From contig OX467092.1 of NCBI GenBank assembly GCA_950106755.1, positions 7,192,001 through 7,256,000 on the forward strand: a stretch of DNA of 64,000 nt, in the 5' to 3' direction. The first letter of the stretch is position 1. Every line of letters starts with the position of its first letter. This document shows, piece by piece, positions 46,534 to 61,600 of this stretch. The translations under genes and the position numbers were made by a program. This stretch comes from Climacium dendroides (taxonomy: Eukaryota > Streptophyta > Bryopsida > Hypnales > Climaciaceae). The notes under the pieces are model-generated. The model was not told the DNA's origin, made no database searches, and worked only from the letters and a program-made list of their open reading frames with translations.

Positions 46534-47343
46534 CTACTTCAAATTCCGCACGTGTTGCTCCTGCGTGAATGACCATGGACAAGGTGCTCCACTCCTATTG
46601 CCTCCGACACTACTATCTGGGGGCGTCGGATGTGCACGGCCGGACCTCATCGACGAATCTGAAGTGCTCTCGCGCTCCTGCGAAGTGAAGGCAGTCGTTC
46701 AGATCCACTCAACAACCATGCCAAACCCAAAAAACACGATGCAAATACGCATGCAAATACATCACCATTGTGGTTAATCGATCTCGGATTCTTGCAAAAG
46801 GGGTCACCACGAAAAAAATTCCAACAAACATTATCTGAATACTATCACATACATCTTTGTCGTGACATACTCAATTATAATCTCGTGATTCATGTGCACA
46901 CAAGCCAGGAAATGAATTGCACAAAGTAGTGGGACGGGAAAGTACATTCCTAGTTGCTGGCAGTCCATGTACTCATGCTTACTTGAACTGGGACTTTTGT
47001 TTCGTCAATGAGATTGTTTTCAGGTCCCATGGGCACATCCATGACTTCACATCTATCCTTCAAATTCTGCACTCGCTCTTGTTCCTAGTGCCTGTGTGAC
47101 GACGGACATGATGCTCCTTTCCCGAGAGAACCGCCGCTACCGTCTGAGGACGTGGTCTTCGCAGCTGAAGCGGTCTCTGCCTCCTGCCAAAACGAAGGGA
47201 GTCATGAGTACAGCAACCATGTGTATCGCAAAAGACAATAGCTGAGTGTTGCAGCATGGGAAGATTCAAAGTGCGTAGCGGGGAGTCATTCATACCTGCA
47301 CCGGGAGCTCTGGATCGGTGACGTGAGTGTCGTCGGATCCCAT
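46534..47343 (-). pseudogene. element B copy of the small three-exon gene
   Basis: Exons 47296-47343, 46983-47183 and 46534-46677 on the minus strand, identical to those in element A, including the TAG inside exon 2 (47085-47087). Confidence 0.4.
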
Positions 47344-47753
47344 CACTTCTTCTAAATAGTCCAGCAACAATGTAAAATAGAAATAAGACGCTCCACAAGC
47401 TTGTGCTCAAGCTAGCAATTAAGCATCGGACCGGAAGATAGAATATGAAGAATCTGCGGAAAGAAACGTTCGCCAGTTCAGAAGGCCGCCCCACTGCCGG
47501 TCCTACAACCAAATCTCAAACCCTAATGAAATTTCCGTTTTTAGTTTAATTGCAATATACCTAAAGGCTAACAAAACTGCACACAAAAGTACTCCACATG
47601 GAATCCTCCATGTAGAACACAGCTTCTCCAGGAGTTTAAAAAGGCGCTTGCACTCATCTTCCATCTTGCTACACGTGATCCCCTTCTCTAAAGTGTTTGT
47701 ATAATACATATTAGGGTGAAAATCGATACTCACCAAAACTGTAGAGAACAATT

Positions 47754-48626
47754 TTAAAAATCCTTGAACCTCGCTGGAAGTCTTCTCTTTCGAGGTTTCT
47801 TTTCTCGTGAAGTCCCTTCTCCCTGTAAAATTCTTTGCAGATTTGGATTGACAGGTGAAAAGGGGAGACCTTCTAGTGAAGATGTTCCTCTTCCTTGTAG
47901 ATTCTGATTGACAGGTACAAGGGGTAGAGCTTCCATTGAAGATGCTCCTTCTTCCATTGATACAGATGAAGTTGATGGAGGCATTATGGCTAGGGTTTGT
48001 GGGCTCAATTCTTCCGTCACAAGTTTTGCACATCTAAGAATGCTTTTAGAACTCTTTCGATAGTGCTTAATTTCAAAAGCATATTTTAGAATGTCACTTC
48101 CTCTCCAACAAAGCTTAGTCCCATCATCAGGGAATGTAATGTCCACAATTCTCTCATCAATATCGCCAGATTTGCGCATTGTACGACAATATGTCCGCAA
48201 TTTTTTCAAAAAATCAAGGTTCCATCGTAGTGATGGAGATTTCAAAAAACTATCAACAAATTCATTCTTACCTGGCATAAACCAACTCCGAACTATTTCT
48301 TGATTTTTAAGCAATTTCTTATGTTGCTTCTTGTAGCAATGGTGTTGCTTCAAAAAGCTCTTTCCCCAAGACGTACCTTGAGGAAGACCTTTTAATCTTT
48401 GCCCATAGACTCTATCATAAAGTGTTGCATTTGGAAATTGTGGCAAATACCAAAGATGAGGAATTGGAGAATCCTCTGCAATTCCTTGGAGGTCATTACT
48501 TGTGACATTTGCAACAACTTCCTCTCTGACCTCTTGAACTTCCGTTTCTTTAGAGGCTCCACACTCACTACACCATTTTGACGATGCCCTTAAGTATTGG
48601 GCTCCACAATCATCACAATAAGCCAT
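47754..48626 (-). CDS. element B zinc-ribbon protein
   Basis: The 290-residue protein is identical to the one at 42237-43109: zinc ribbon C4/C7/C19/C22, Ser/Pro-rich repeat, basic C-terminus. The upstream TCAGGAAGGAAG repeats are mirrored at about 49029-49141. Complete identity over 873 bp shows either very recent transposition or copying between arms. It gives no separate evidence for selection. Confidence 0.75.
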   Translation of the reverse strand: MAYCDDCGAQYLRASSKWCSECGASKETEVQEVREEVVANVTSNDLQGIAEDSPIPHLWYLPQFPNATLYDRVYGQRLKGLPQGTSWGKSFLKQHHCYKKQHKKLLKNQEIVRSWFMPGKNEFVDSFLKSPSLRWNLDFLKKLRTYCRTMRKSGDIDERIVDITFPDDGTKLCWRGSDILKYAFEIKHYRKSSKSILRCAKLVTEELSPQTLAIMPPSTSSVSMEEGASSMEALPLVPVNQNLQGRGTSSLEGLPFSPVNPNLQRILQGEGTSREKKPRKRRLPARFKDF

Positions 48627-51600
48627 TCCTAAAGAAGTTCAATACATAGAAAGTTAGATTAGTATCTAGATTATCATCATCATAACCTTTGTACTTTTTA
48701 AATTTCCAAACAAACATAGAATTCAATGAAGGAATAAGAAACCCTACTAGTAAGGAGAATTATACCAAAATTGAATTCAATTAAACTAAAAAGGAATGCT
48801 TGATATTCCTAACGTACGCAAAATTTGATGAATAGCTACAACACCCTACTAATAATTAGAACTGCAAAAGTCAATTCAACAAAAATGAAATTTAATTTTC
48901 ACAACATTTAGAACTGTTGAGATACCTGAACCTTTGAAAATGAATTGAAGTGTGAAAATTGACAACTGAGCGGAGTTTGTACGCAATACCGGTTACCGTG
49001 CATAGACCGAGCTAACCAAAACCACAGTCTTCCTTCCTGAGACGACAGAGGTCTTCCTTCCTGAGACAGCAGAGCGACGAGATAGCAGAGACTTCCTTCC
49101 TGAATGGTAGAGAGACAAGACGGTAGAGACTTCCTTCCTGAGACAGCAGAGAGATAGACGGCAGGGAGATGAGGTTTAACAAGAGGACGGTATTGGCTTA
49201 GCAAATCCTGCCCTGTCACCCCATATCCATCCATCCGTCAATGGTAGTCACCCAAAACCTGGCTCCCACCTGGCCTAAGTTACGGAATGTTCCAGCCTGG
49301 CCTGGCTGCTGTCAATTGCTATGCATCTCTACGGGAATGTCACAACTTCTGAAAATTTTGTATTGTTTGCCCCACCACAATAAGAGGAGTTCGTAAAAAA
49401 AATTCAAAATCATCTAAAAATGAAGATTTTCTAGAAATCAACTCAAGTAGATTCAAAAATCTTTATTGATATGAGTGTATAGGCAATCTTTTTATGCAAT
49501 TGGGGTGATAGGAAGTTCAACAATCAATGTGGGATATGTAAATTAGAATTAGTAGAAGCTCAAGTGTTAATACTTAGTTAAATTAAACGCAGAAATTGTG
49601 TTCAATGTAGTACTTCAAACCTCATTTAGACATAGTAGAATAACTTTTTCTAAAAAACTTTGAACTAGGAAAAGTTGGTAAATCAAACTAACTTTAATTT
49701 CCAAAAAACCGTTTGAGATTTTGAACCTTTATTCAAAAGTTACACACATAATTCAAAGAGGGGTTGGGAGGAATTTTTTTTTTACTTTGTACAACAAGGA
49801 GTGTAATTCAATTCATCATTTCATCCACAAAGTGAACTTATTTGGAATCTTTAATCTTAGAAAGAAGAGAATTTTCACCAAAGTTCTTTGTCAAAAATAA
49901 TCTAATTTATGAATCAATATGTACATTCTTCTTTTCTACAGTGATTTTGGAAGTCATCCATTGGTCACTTTTGGATTGTTTAGTGTTTCAAGGTTAATGG
50001 AAATTGTGATTTGCAATGAGATTGTTTTTAATTTTTTTAATTTTTATTTTAGATGGAAGTGCTAAGAATAGGATTCTATTAGAATAGGAAAGTACAAAGA
50101 AGATTAAGGCAAGAGTATTTCATATTTTTAATCTACAAGCAAACGGAGGGACCAAAAAATTAAATTACAGTATTTAGAAGGCAAATTCAACATTCTCTGC
50201 TACATAATTATTTTAATCCCAAAAGGACCTTTCCTTTCTTTGGGATAAATAAGAGTTTGCCTAGGGTTATATAATCTCAATTTTTCATTAGGTTTTTTAA
50301 GATAGAAAAATACATTAGCTTTGTATGGACGTAATTTTTATTTCAATTACTGCATAGGAGCAAAAATTATGCAACAGTAAACTAAAAATAGAGTTCATCA
50401 AGTGGAATATAAAAATTTACAAAATTTCAAAATAATTTAAAAAAAAATCTGATTCTCAAAGAAAATATTTTAGTGCATGTGGGAAGATTATTTCATTCTA
50501 CTTGGACTAGTGATGAGAAAGTGATGAACAATTTCATGTTTGGGGTGAAATAAATGCATCTTCTTTCGAAAAATACTTGCAAGATTCATTTTTGAATTCA
50601 ATTTTCAAATAAATTCAAAAATTGTTGCACGTGGTTTAGTTGTTCTCCTAAAACAATTTCATTATTGGCATTAGTATCTTTTAATTCCATATGAGAATAA
50701 TTAACCAATTAGTTTTTATTGCTATCTGATACCTACTTTTACTTAAACAAATTTTTGAAGGATAAAAATCAAAATTGTTGTTTTTCAAAAAAAATTTAAA
50801 TCTCAAATTATTTTTTTAATATAAAAATATATTTAGGGGTTCATATGCAATCTATGTAATCTTGATTTATAGATAACCTTTTATTTGGTAGTAGAAATAT
50901 GGGCCACATAGACTAGTTTATAGCCCCATGAGAGGACGCACACATTAGAGAAATTCTCAACCCTCCAGAAGACCGCTCCACAGCAGCTAAAAGGACCCCA
51001 TGATTACTTTTAACTTTGCTTGATGATTAATTTTTCCCCTATACTCGCCCACCTGAAGTCGCAACGTCCGATGACTGTCAAGGTTCAGCACCCAAGTATA
51101 AGTAATTAAGTAATCAAAGGTTCAACTATCATAATCCAACTTAATATTGATTATTGCATACCTTGTTAAAAATCGAGTTATGAAAAACAAGCAAATGTCA
51201 AAAATAGTTCAATGACATCTACCATCAAGCAATTTTTTGATGACATCATGAAAGAGACTAATCATTAACATTTGGTTAGAAGGATGGTGAAGAGTTTGTT
51301 TTTATAGAAAATCAATTGTCCATGGTGAATCGTCAAAGGATATGGGATATTTAGAAGATAGATCACTCATTGTCAAATGCAAGAATTATGTTCAAAGTCG
51401 AATTTCAAACCCCATTTAAGCATAAAACAATGATTTTTTTCAAAAAACTTTGAACTAAATAAAGTTGTAGAATCAAGATAGTTTTCATCTCCAAAAATCT
51501 GTTTGAGTTTTACATTCTTCAATTCAAAGTTATAGACAAAATTCTAAAAGAGGTTGAAAGAAAAAATTTCTTTGAAATTTTCAAACACCTTCTCCAAATT

Positions 51601-53984
51601 TTGTCCATAACTTTTTATTGAAGACTCTAAACTTCAAACGGATTTTTGGAGATGAATTCTAGTTTTATTTTTTTAATTTTTTTGGAAAAAATGATTCTAT
51701 TATGCCTAAATGGGGTCTGAAATTCAACTTTGAATACAATTTCAGCTTTTGACTCAACTATGGGTGGTTGTGCTCATCTTAATCCTAATTTACATATCCC
51801 ACATGCATTGTTTTACCTACTACTATACCACTTGTATAAATAACTTCTCTCCTCATTCACTAATATCCTCATCTATTTGATAATTGGAGCTAATTGGAAT
51901 ATCTGAATGTTCTCTTATTACTTTGACATCAAGCTTCAAAGTTCACTTCTCTTTGCTTATGTTTAGTAAAATTGATTAATTCGTCAATTAATGGGATTAA
52001 CTAAAATTGAAGTACTTGATTATTATAGAGGTTTCCACTACACTCTCATTACTTGAGTCCTGACATCTTTGGCGAAGTTCACACACTCTGACCATGCACT
52101 GTACCTATATGCCCCTACTAATTCCAGGACGGTTAATAGACTGGTTTGGTCACTGTGGAGTGGCCTTCCGGAGGGCTCAGAATTTCTCTAATGTGATCAA
52201 CTTCACTAGATTTGGGTCTTTAGGGACATGTTTCTCAAGTCTATGTGGCCCATGTTTATACTAGTGATCTTTTTGTTTTAGTTTTTTAAAGACATCCTAT
52301 TACTAATTATTGGTGTTCTATCGTGATGAACTTTAGAAGTGAATACATCTCTATTAATAGTGGGGTTAGAGTTTTCCACCTCCACTAGAACATGTTTTTT
52401 CCCCCAACTGCTAAAACCGATTAGGAAATTACATTATTTAGTCTTTTCATCCAAATTCCAATTAGTTTTAGCTAAATTGCAAATACATGGTAATCACATG
52501 TAAACATAACTTAGTAACACTCGATAAGAGATAAATGTAACTCTCATATTTGTATCTTTTTTGCAATTTAAATCTTCAATGATTTCATGCATGAATTTGA
52601 AATATTTGCTACATAAGACATTAGACTAGTTGTTCCAAAGCTAACCTTGCCAAAGGATCTCTTAACATTAGTTTCATTTTGTGTTTTGTTAACTCCCAAG
52701 CTAAAAGATCTAGTTTATGACTTCTCTAAATGCAATTTTTTACTATACTTTCTTATTTCAACATAAGATGAGGAGCCATGTGAAGGAAAATTGCATTGAG
52801 AATGATATCTAGTATTATGTTATCTACAATGTTATTTATCACATTGGTGAATTCATAGTAATTCTCATTTTTTAGTTGGTGATTAGAATTCATATTGACA
52901 ATTTAATGTAATTTTAAATACTAATTTTGTGCAAGTTGTACTATCTTACTACTAATTTTTTTGGGGGGGTGCAAATGTAGTTGACAATTGATGCTCGTTT
53001 TGCTATTCAATGTTTGTAATAAGTGGTAAAAATACTAAAATTCATTATTACAATAGTGTAGTGTGAATAACAGTATTGAAGAGATACAACTTCTCATTAA
53101 CACATATCATATGTGTAATCTAACTTTCCCTTGAACTAGCTTTATAGATTGATTGAAGTAGTAGGTCCACTTTAGATTGGAGTTTAATTCACTTCTCTAT
53201 TTTTGGATTGAATTCAATTTTGAAGCTTGAATTTGTTCTATTTGAACTAGTGATGAGAAAATTATGGAGAATCTCCTTTTTCAGGCAATTTAAACATCTT
53301 TTTTATAAAATATCTTATAGAATCCATTTTTTAATTGAATTTTTAAATTAAAAAAATAACTTGACAAGGTCAAATTTACTTGGTTGAACAATCATACCAT
53401 TGGAATTACTCTATTTTAGTTTCCTACTTAGAGGTACTCATAGTTCAATTATCTCTTCAATCTTTAATTTACTGCTATTTAATAATTTTTTAATAAGTGA
53501 AAATTAAATATTGTTCTATTGAAATTATTTTTCTAGAATCTCAACTTAGTTTTTCAACAATTCAAAATAGAAAATCCTCAACAAAATCAAAATCAATAGT
53601 ATAAAAATTTTATACTAACATTATTCAAAGTTAAAAATTCTAGTTGGTGAAGGTGTAAGAAAAACTTATTTTCTTCACTTCAAATGCAAATATATTGCAG
53701 TTCATGTAGTCAAAGTTTCTAAAATTCTATCTACATTTTTGTACTAGTGTAGTACAAAAACCTATGGTTAAATATGCAAAAAAATTCAAATTTTTTGCTC
53801 TTTGCTATTGAAATGGCAACTTCAAGTAGACTTTGATGGAAAAAGGCCTTGAGACTTTAAAGATTAATCAAATTTATAAAAAACAATCCACATAGCAGTA
53901 CCATTTAAATGAATGATACTTTTGAAATACAAGAATACCAACAATTCAAGAGACTACAATATTGAAATTTTATAGCATATACTA
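48627..53984. other. element B non-coding region, with nested fold-back element at 50887-52266
   Basis: Mirror of 36879-42236. No gene apart from the probable leader exon of the zinc-ribbon gene (about 48926-49234, minus strand). Confidence 0.6.
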
Positions 53985-56900
53985 CTATCTTAATAAACCT
54001 CTCCTATAATTTGAAACTAGTTTAATTCCTTCCCAACGTATGGGTGTATTATGAATACTATCAAAGGCAATGGGAATCCCACTTTCTTCCACATGTCCAA
54101 GAAAGCATGTCCACGAGCACCGTATTCTATTACTTCTAGTAGCAACCTTATACATACCTCGATCCCTATTTTGTAATTCTAGTATGTTTAGAAATACATG
54201 TCCTTCATAAGGTTCATTTCCATCCATGCCCTCACTAGGACCAGCATCTTGTAAATGTTGTGGCAAAATCACTTCTCTTATAACAACAATGTCCACTTTC
54301 AATGGTTCTTCCTTATTTTGACGACAATACATGATGTCTGAAACTTGTGGCCATGGTGGACAATACCCTGGTTCTCCCATCTTCACCAAATGCTTACGAA
54401 CAATTACATCAGACAGTTCAAGGGCTACAATTGCATCTGTCCTATGTGGAATAGGTTGATCCATGAACTTATGAAGAAGTACATTAATTGGTCGACAATC
54501 GTCTCCTCTATGAAACACAGGCTTTGGTTTTAGGAGCACCATTGATGAATATTCTGACAGCATCGGTGTAGGAATTGATGAAGTACTTGGGATCTACATA
54601 ATTCAACATACATGTGATAATTAGGCATTCAATTCCATAATGAAAACTCAATCATCTATTGTATTATTTCTTTATATGTAAAATTTTAAAATAATCACAA
54701 TTTCCAACATCTAATATGAGCAAGGTTTTTGAAATCTTATGAAATAATAGTTTTGTTGGTTACCTGTTTGAAGAATCTAGCATGGAAAAACAATCTGTGA
54801 TGTCCCATGAACTCATGAATGAAGAACATTGAAATTTTTGCTTTGTAGGTTGAGTACCCTAATTCTGATAGTGAATCTAAGTTATGGCCATCTTCTGTTG
54901 CAATGACATGATCACCTACTCTATAATGAATTCCACGAAAAATAACAAATGAAATTTTTTCAATTACATTTGAAAACTCTTCTTCTGTGTCATTATTGAG
55001 TATTCCTTCTTCTCTCCAATATTTACGCATATATCTCTCAACACTTGAACTCATTTGTTTCATGTTTCCATGTTTCCACCCTACTGAAATACCTTTCAGT
55101 TGAATGAGTTCCCTACATGGACATTGTGGCAATAATATATGCAATCTTTCTAACCTCTTTGCATCCATTATTGAATTGGTAAGGATGATTCCTTTCTCAT
55201 GAGACTTTGGGCATATATAATGGTCTATACCTGCATTATGTTCACAAGTCAATCAGATAATACATATGGCACTATGCTATTATGAATTGTAATTTCAACA
55301 TAAAAAAGCATAGCATTTCTATCATGTATGTAATTCATGTCAAACAATTAATGTAATACCTCCTTGTCCACCTGGTCGATGATGTGTTGTTAACAATTGT
55401 TTGTGTATATCCAATACTGCCCTTTGTGGAGGATACAAATTATCTTTATCTTTATCTATCCACTCTCGAACATTAGTGAATGCCAAACGACTTTCATATT
55501 TTGAATACGTTATTTCACTATGCTTTTGATTTGTTTTAATACTCTTATAAGATGATACACTTCTTTCAAATCTATAACACCAATACAAATCATGTGGGCC
55601 ATGTCGTAAGATGTCATCCAACATCTCACCATTTCCTGCTCACAAGGAAAAACAAAATTTAAACCCTAAACCATCAAAACATCATTATGCATTTTGTAAC
55701 ATTCTTTATAAGTGACAAGAGGAAAGAACAATATAAACAACATATATTTGTCATATTTTACCTGCCACATGTTGTAAAATAGAACCACTAGGGCCCACAA
55801 GTTCTTCCCATTGAATACGCCAAGCTGAAAGTAGTGATCTTGCAATTGTAATGGACTCATCCGTCCAACCATTTGTCCGTGAATGAGAAAAAAACAATCT
55901 AGCAATTTCAGTGAGAATTTGTCCAATTGCATACACCTTTTCTGTCTTCTGTATATTCAATTCCTGTATACAATAAGGCAAACACCACTGTACAAAGTGT
56001 TGATACTCTTCTGCTCTCCAATATGAAAGTCTATTGGAACAATCAGATGGCCATCTGGCTCCAAGTTCCTTAGGCCTATGTTTAGTAATTTTCAACAAAG
56101 CTTTATCCACTTCTCCAGCTCTACCTTGGTTTACCAAAAACTCCACATAAATCTTGAAAATGTTCAATGGAAAAATATGCATTGAATCATAAACTAGATC
56201 TAAACTCAAATTAAAACCATATAAATGGTAAAGCCTCCATAGTTTAGAGTACGCTGTGATATTGCTTAGCCTTCTTGAACGGGTAGAACTGGATGATGTT
56301 TTGAATGCTTCAGCTTCCAAATGGATGCTTTCTATAGTTCGAGGCAGAGGAGGATCATATTGTGCTTGCCTTCGATTGTCTGGATATACGACATTACGTC
56401 CCAAGGATTTTTCTACCATGTGGCAGCGACGACAAGCATGGTACCCTGATAATTTAAATCCAGCCACTTTACATTGAATCGGATGGTCACCTGTCCAATA
56501 CATGAGCATGACCCTCAACTTTGATTTTTGTACTTCATTGTTAGGGCTTATATGCAAAGAAATGTCTTCTGATGGAAAGTTGTAGTCAACATCAAATCCA
56601 TGAATGAACGTGGATTCAATCTCTCGTATCAATGGCTCTAAAAACACCGTCATGACCTGCTCTTCCATATCTTTTAGAATTTGTTGAGATGATGCAGGAA
56701 TGAATAAAACGGGCATAGGACGTGTGAGATTGTTCATTCTTCCATTCAATATTTCAATTTCAACAGCCCATGTATCCTTGTATTTTGTTGTTGCTGCTTG
56801 AAATCCATCCCAATGAGCAGCAATTGCAAAGTTTCTTGGATCACCCTTATTATCAAATAAATAAAGAATTGATTAGTTCTTATTATCAAATAAATAAAGA

Positions 56901-58673
56901 ATTGATTAGTTCTTATTATCAAATAAATAAAGAATTGATTAGTTCTTATTATCAAATAAATAAAGAATTGATTAGTTTACATACTTGGGATTTTTCAAAT
57001 GAATATCAAATGAATATTTCAAAGATATTGTAATTCATCTTAATGTGTTCACATTTATATTCAAAAACACTACCTTGAACCATGTGGATAATGATATATT
57101 GCTATCTATCTATGAAAAAATAGAGTTGCAGATACAAAATCAAAGTGAACAAACATCATTTCAACAAACAACATGATGTCAATTTAGAATAATAAAATGT
57201 AGTGTGAATTTAAAAATTAAAAGGTCTAATTATGATGGGTCTAAAGACCAAGATATGAAATCTAAAGTCCTCTATTCAAGCAGTACGTACTTGTATGATT
57301 GAAGGTGACTGATCAATGTAGAAGCCACAATGTGGACATTGAAATTGATATTTTTAGAGATCAATGTTCCATCCACCTTGTAGTTCAATACATTTTGTTG
57401 GAAATGCTCTGAACATTGAATTGCAATTTGAACCTAAACAACGTATTGGTAGCTCCCAATGTTTTTTTGGATTCCAGAAGTTTTGTACTTCTTTCATTTT
57501 CTTCCCATGCCAAAATTGAGAGATGGAAGTGGGTTTGTAAGTGTCTTCTCTTCCCAACCAATCATTTCGATTCCTCCAAACTTCCAAAAAATCATAACAT
57601 GTAGTTTTGCTTTTACACATGAATGCAATGTGAGGTCCAAAAGGCAAATAATCAAATGCCAACATGTATTTACATTGAATTTTACATTCTGGACATTTTT
57701 CAGAACAATCTGCACAGTCTCTTGCAAGTCGTGTATTACTACCAATATTGCAAGTGCATTTCACAATGTGGGGACCTTCGTACAAATCTTCATCGCTTGG
57801 TTCCATTAAAATAGGCGTATGTGGAATTCCTTCCTTTCCGGTACACAACCTATATCTTATTGGAGTTGTCATTCCATGATCTTTGTAGAATCTCTCTAAG
57901 TTATTCCAAGATGAAGGTGCAAAGTACTCCAATGAATTGGATTCTATTCACAAAAAACACAAATTACTTTTAGAACATGACTTTATTTTATGAACAAAAA
58001 TTACTTACCATAGTTATTTTAGTAGTAAACAATCAAACTTTTTAATCTATTGTTTTATACATAATTAGGTTATATTGAATTAAAAATAGCAATAAGTTAG
58101 AGTTTTTTGTAGTTAAGAACCTGCGATATTGATTAATTGTCCAATGCCCATTCCTTCATATTCAAGTGTTTGTTCATATTGATCTTCATTTTTTTTCTTG
58201 AAAAATCTTTTTAAAATTTTATCTTGTACAGTAATAGGTATATGAGCAGCATCTAAATCTGCTTGTAGGCCTACAACTTCAATTTCTAGTACTTGACGCA
58301 CATCACGCTCAATAGAGGGGTGATGGGGGACTCTACCATCTATGAATCCAACTTTTGTTAACATATCTACTTCGTCAGTATCAATTTCAGCGTCTACACT
58401 TTCTCTTTGCGGGGAAAGTACTGGAAGCATATCAAATGCTATACCTTCCATAGATGTAGAAGGGCTTCTAGAACTTTCTAGTGCTATCATTGGTGCTATA
58501 GAGGAAGGTGAGGAGGAAGACAGAGACATTGGTGTTTCAGGTGGAGGCAATGAAGAGCCATCTGAACTACTTGTACTTGAAAAAATGTCAACTCTATTTC
58601 TTTGTTCGTGTCTATAATATGCTGACCTTGAAACTACTTTATCTCTAATTTTATATACACGTCGAGGAGGCAT
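53985..58673 (-). pseudogene. CACTA/TNP2-like transposase of element B, same in-frame stop
   Basis: Exons on the minus strand: 58121-58673, 57291-57943, 55762-56845, 55360-55635, 54764-55230, 53985-54593. The TAA at 57354-57356 is the same as in element A. The only coding difference I see is Ile for Val next to the GDHP motif (base 56479). Neither copy in this window can therefore make a full-length transposase by normal translation. Confidence 0.85.
56846..56977 (-). repeat. 33-bp minisatellite in element B, four copies
   Basis: Mirror of 33886-34017 with the same copy number. Such arrays usually change length quickly, so equal length supports a recent common origin of the arms. Confidence 0.9.
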
Positions 58674-61600
58674 TATGAATATCTACGTTTGTTTTTATAT
58701 TCAATAGAATAAATTATGAATTATAATAACTTAGTATGCTATGCTTGTAACAATAAGTATCATTCATATATACTAAGAAATTTGGTTCATATGTTCCTCT
58801 CAAATATAGAATATTACATCAACTGATAATAAATGATCTTCTCTCCATTCACTTTATATAGTTTAGTGGTTATAGTTTTCTTTTACTTTTTTTGTTATAA
58901 TTTAAAAGTAATGTTCTATAAAAAAAATGGATTTTTTATTTTCATATGTTCAATAAATTACTACTTAAGTTTGGTTTATATTTACTAATCAGGAAATCAT
59001 AACAAATGAACTACAGAGTGAAAATAACTAATATACTACATAAAGGGATTCCAATTCCAAGGGCTACGACCTAATAATATAATCTAGACATTGAACTTGG
59101 TCTGCCGATAAAATAAAATTGGTGTATAGAAGAAAGTTGAAATCACCTTGTTTGTACCTAAACCAGAAAAACTACAAACTCTATCACATATAACTCAAAA
59201 TGGTTATACACTTTTGCCAAATATTTGTCTAGATCCATTGTGAAATGTTCGAACATCATATGTAAGCTAAATTTAGCATTTTGAATTGTATTCAAACAAT
59301 AATCTTATACTTTTATTACTTGAAGCTGTGAATTGTATTTTACTATAAGAAATCTCACTTTGTTTTGTGGAAAATTGCAATTGTTATCATTTTTGTTGCA
59401 AAAATTGAATATAAATAAGTAAAAATAGAAAAAATATCCAAATTATTTCAAATTTAATCAAGAGGTACAAATAGCCATGGAGATTAGTGAAAAAAATTCA
59501 ATTGGTTATGTTATTTTTTATACCCAAAACAACCACAACAAAGATTTTAAAGTCAAATTCAACTATTATACCAAATTTATTTTTTTATTTAGTTAATAAG
59601 AAGCCCAACTAGACAGTTACCAAATTGGAAAAATTCATGAACTATCAATTGAATATAACTACCTAATTGACTTGACTTGTTCATCCACTTGGACTCCCAT
59701 GACTTTCGGCTAGCTACTTCAACTTTAAATCCCAATTAGCTTGCATTGTTGAATAGGAACAGACTTCTCACTAATGGCCTCATGGCAACCAAATAGGGCT
59801 TCACCACCTATCAACTCAACTAGGGAAAACTTTGTACATGTTATTTTAAAGTTCTTAATTCATATTGACATTATTTTCTTTTTCTACTTATGAAAAACAA
59901 TTTTTTTCAGTTTATGAGGGATTTCATCATTGATGTTTAAGAAGTATAGAAAAATATTTTGAAAATGACCATAGTATTGAAGTTTGAATGAAAAAAAGAA
60001 AAAACATTTTTATGTATAATGTGGATCAATTGGTCAAGTAGTGGAATTGATCCATATAAAAAAAAACTATTTGTCTTGTGGTTAGTTTGGTAAACTACAA
60101 ATTGTAATGTAGTAGAAAAAAAAATTTGTCTATATTTGTGGAGATGAATCAAATTTAAAAAAATAACATACCGTATGCAAAGTTTTGATTCAACAACTAA
60201 GTGCCGAAATACCTTTTTTTTAGGGTTTTGACAATTAGATTTATTGGTGTTAGGGTTTTGACATTCTAGTATATAAATTTCTTTACATTTGTCAACTTCT
60301 TTGTTTTTTTGTTTGGGAAGCCTTTAGGTCATGTTGTAGGTTTTCATAAATATTCCAAAATTAGTCAACATAGATGAATTTTTTTTGCAACATTTCTAGA
60401 ATTTCACTTTTAATATTCCAAACATTCAAACATTCCAAAGAATATTTCATTTTTGAGATATCATGGTACACAATAACTCCTACAATGTTGGGGGGAATAG
60501 TGTGCATTGGTAATATAAGATATTTATTCAAAAGTCTATGGGAAAATAGGCCATGGAACATTAGAATTAGAAAAAAGAATATTATTGAATCAATGATGGT
60601 AGATGGTTGGTATGGAAGTTGATGCTCTATAGAGTGTTGCAAACAAATTGATGGTTCATAGAGTGTAGTAGAGAAAGCATTACTAGGAGTAAACTTATAA
60701 AGTGTAGGGATAAACACTAGTATATGTTGGACTTGATTAGATAAATGATTGAGCATTAATGTTGTTAATTTGATTGTTGAATTTACAATAGATTTTGTAT
60801 TTAAATTTATGATATCAAAAAATAACTAAATTTAAGTTCATGTTATTGTTTGATTTGAAAAAAATGTGATTTTGTGCAATATTTTCAAACAACCGAAGAT
60901 ATATAATTAAAGTGTAGATATAGTGTTACAACAATTTAGATATTATATGTTATTATAACTTTTTATTTAAAAGATTCAATAATTTCCATTTGCTTGTACT
61001 ACCTCCATTTAATACATGTCAATTTCATTGAAGTAGTGGGATTCCATAGCATTGTCAATTTTCATGGTCACAAATTGAATTATATTCTTTAACCCCTAAA
61101 GGACTAAATTGGATGTCAAAGTACATAACAATTTTTTTTAAACAAATGGACAATTTCCATTGAAAATAGGAACTAAACTGAGAATCAAGGAAAAAATCCT
61201 TGATGAAAATTTTCAACATAGCAAATTTTTGTTGTTGTTGTTGAAACATATGGACAAATTGCATTGATAAGAGGAAGTAGTACAAGGGACTAGACTTTGA
61301 GGAACTCATTACAAATGGATTTTTTTGTTTTGTTTCTATAAGATTTTCACACATGTGCTCAAGGAGTAGCTTTATAAGAAAAGTAAAAGTTTGACTTATG
61401 TCGTTGCCACAGTGAAAACAAAAGTAAAAGTAATTTTCTCATTTTTTAGTTCATAAAACCTTCAAAACTCAACAACTTTCACACCATACAATAAAACCAA
61501 GCCAATGCACCCCTCCTCACTGAGGGCTTTCCGACAGTACCAAGCACATGACTGGGGGACGCAAAGTCCGGGAGATCTCAACATGACAAACAAAACAAAC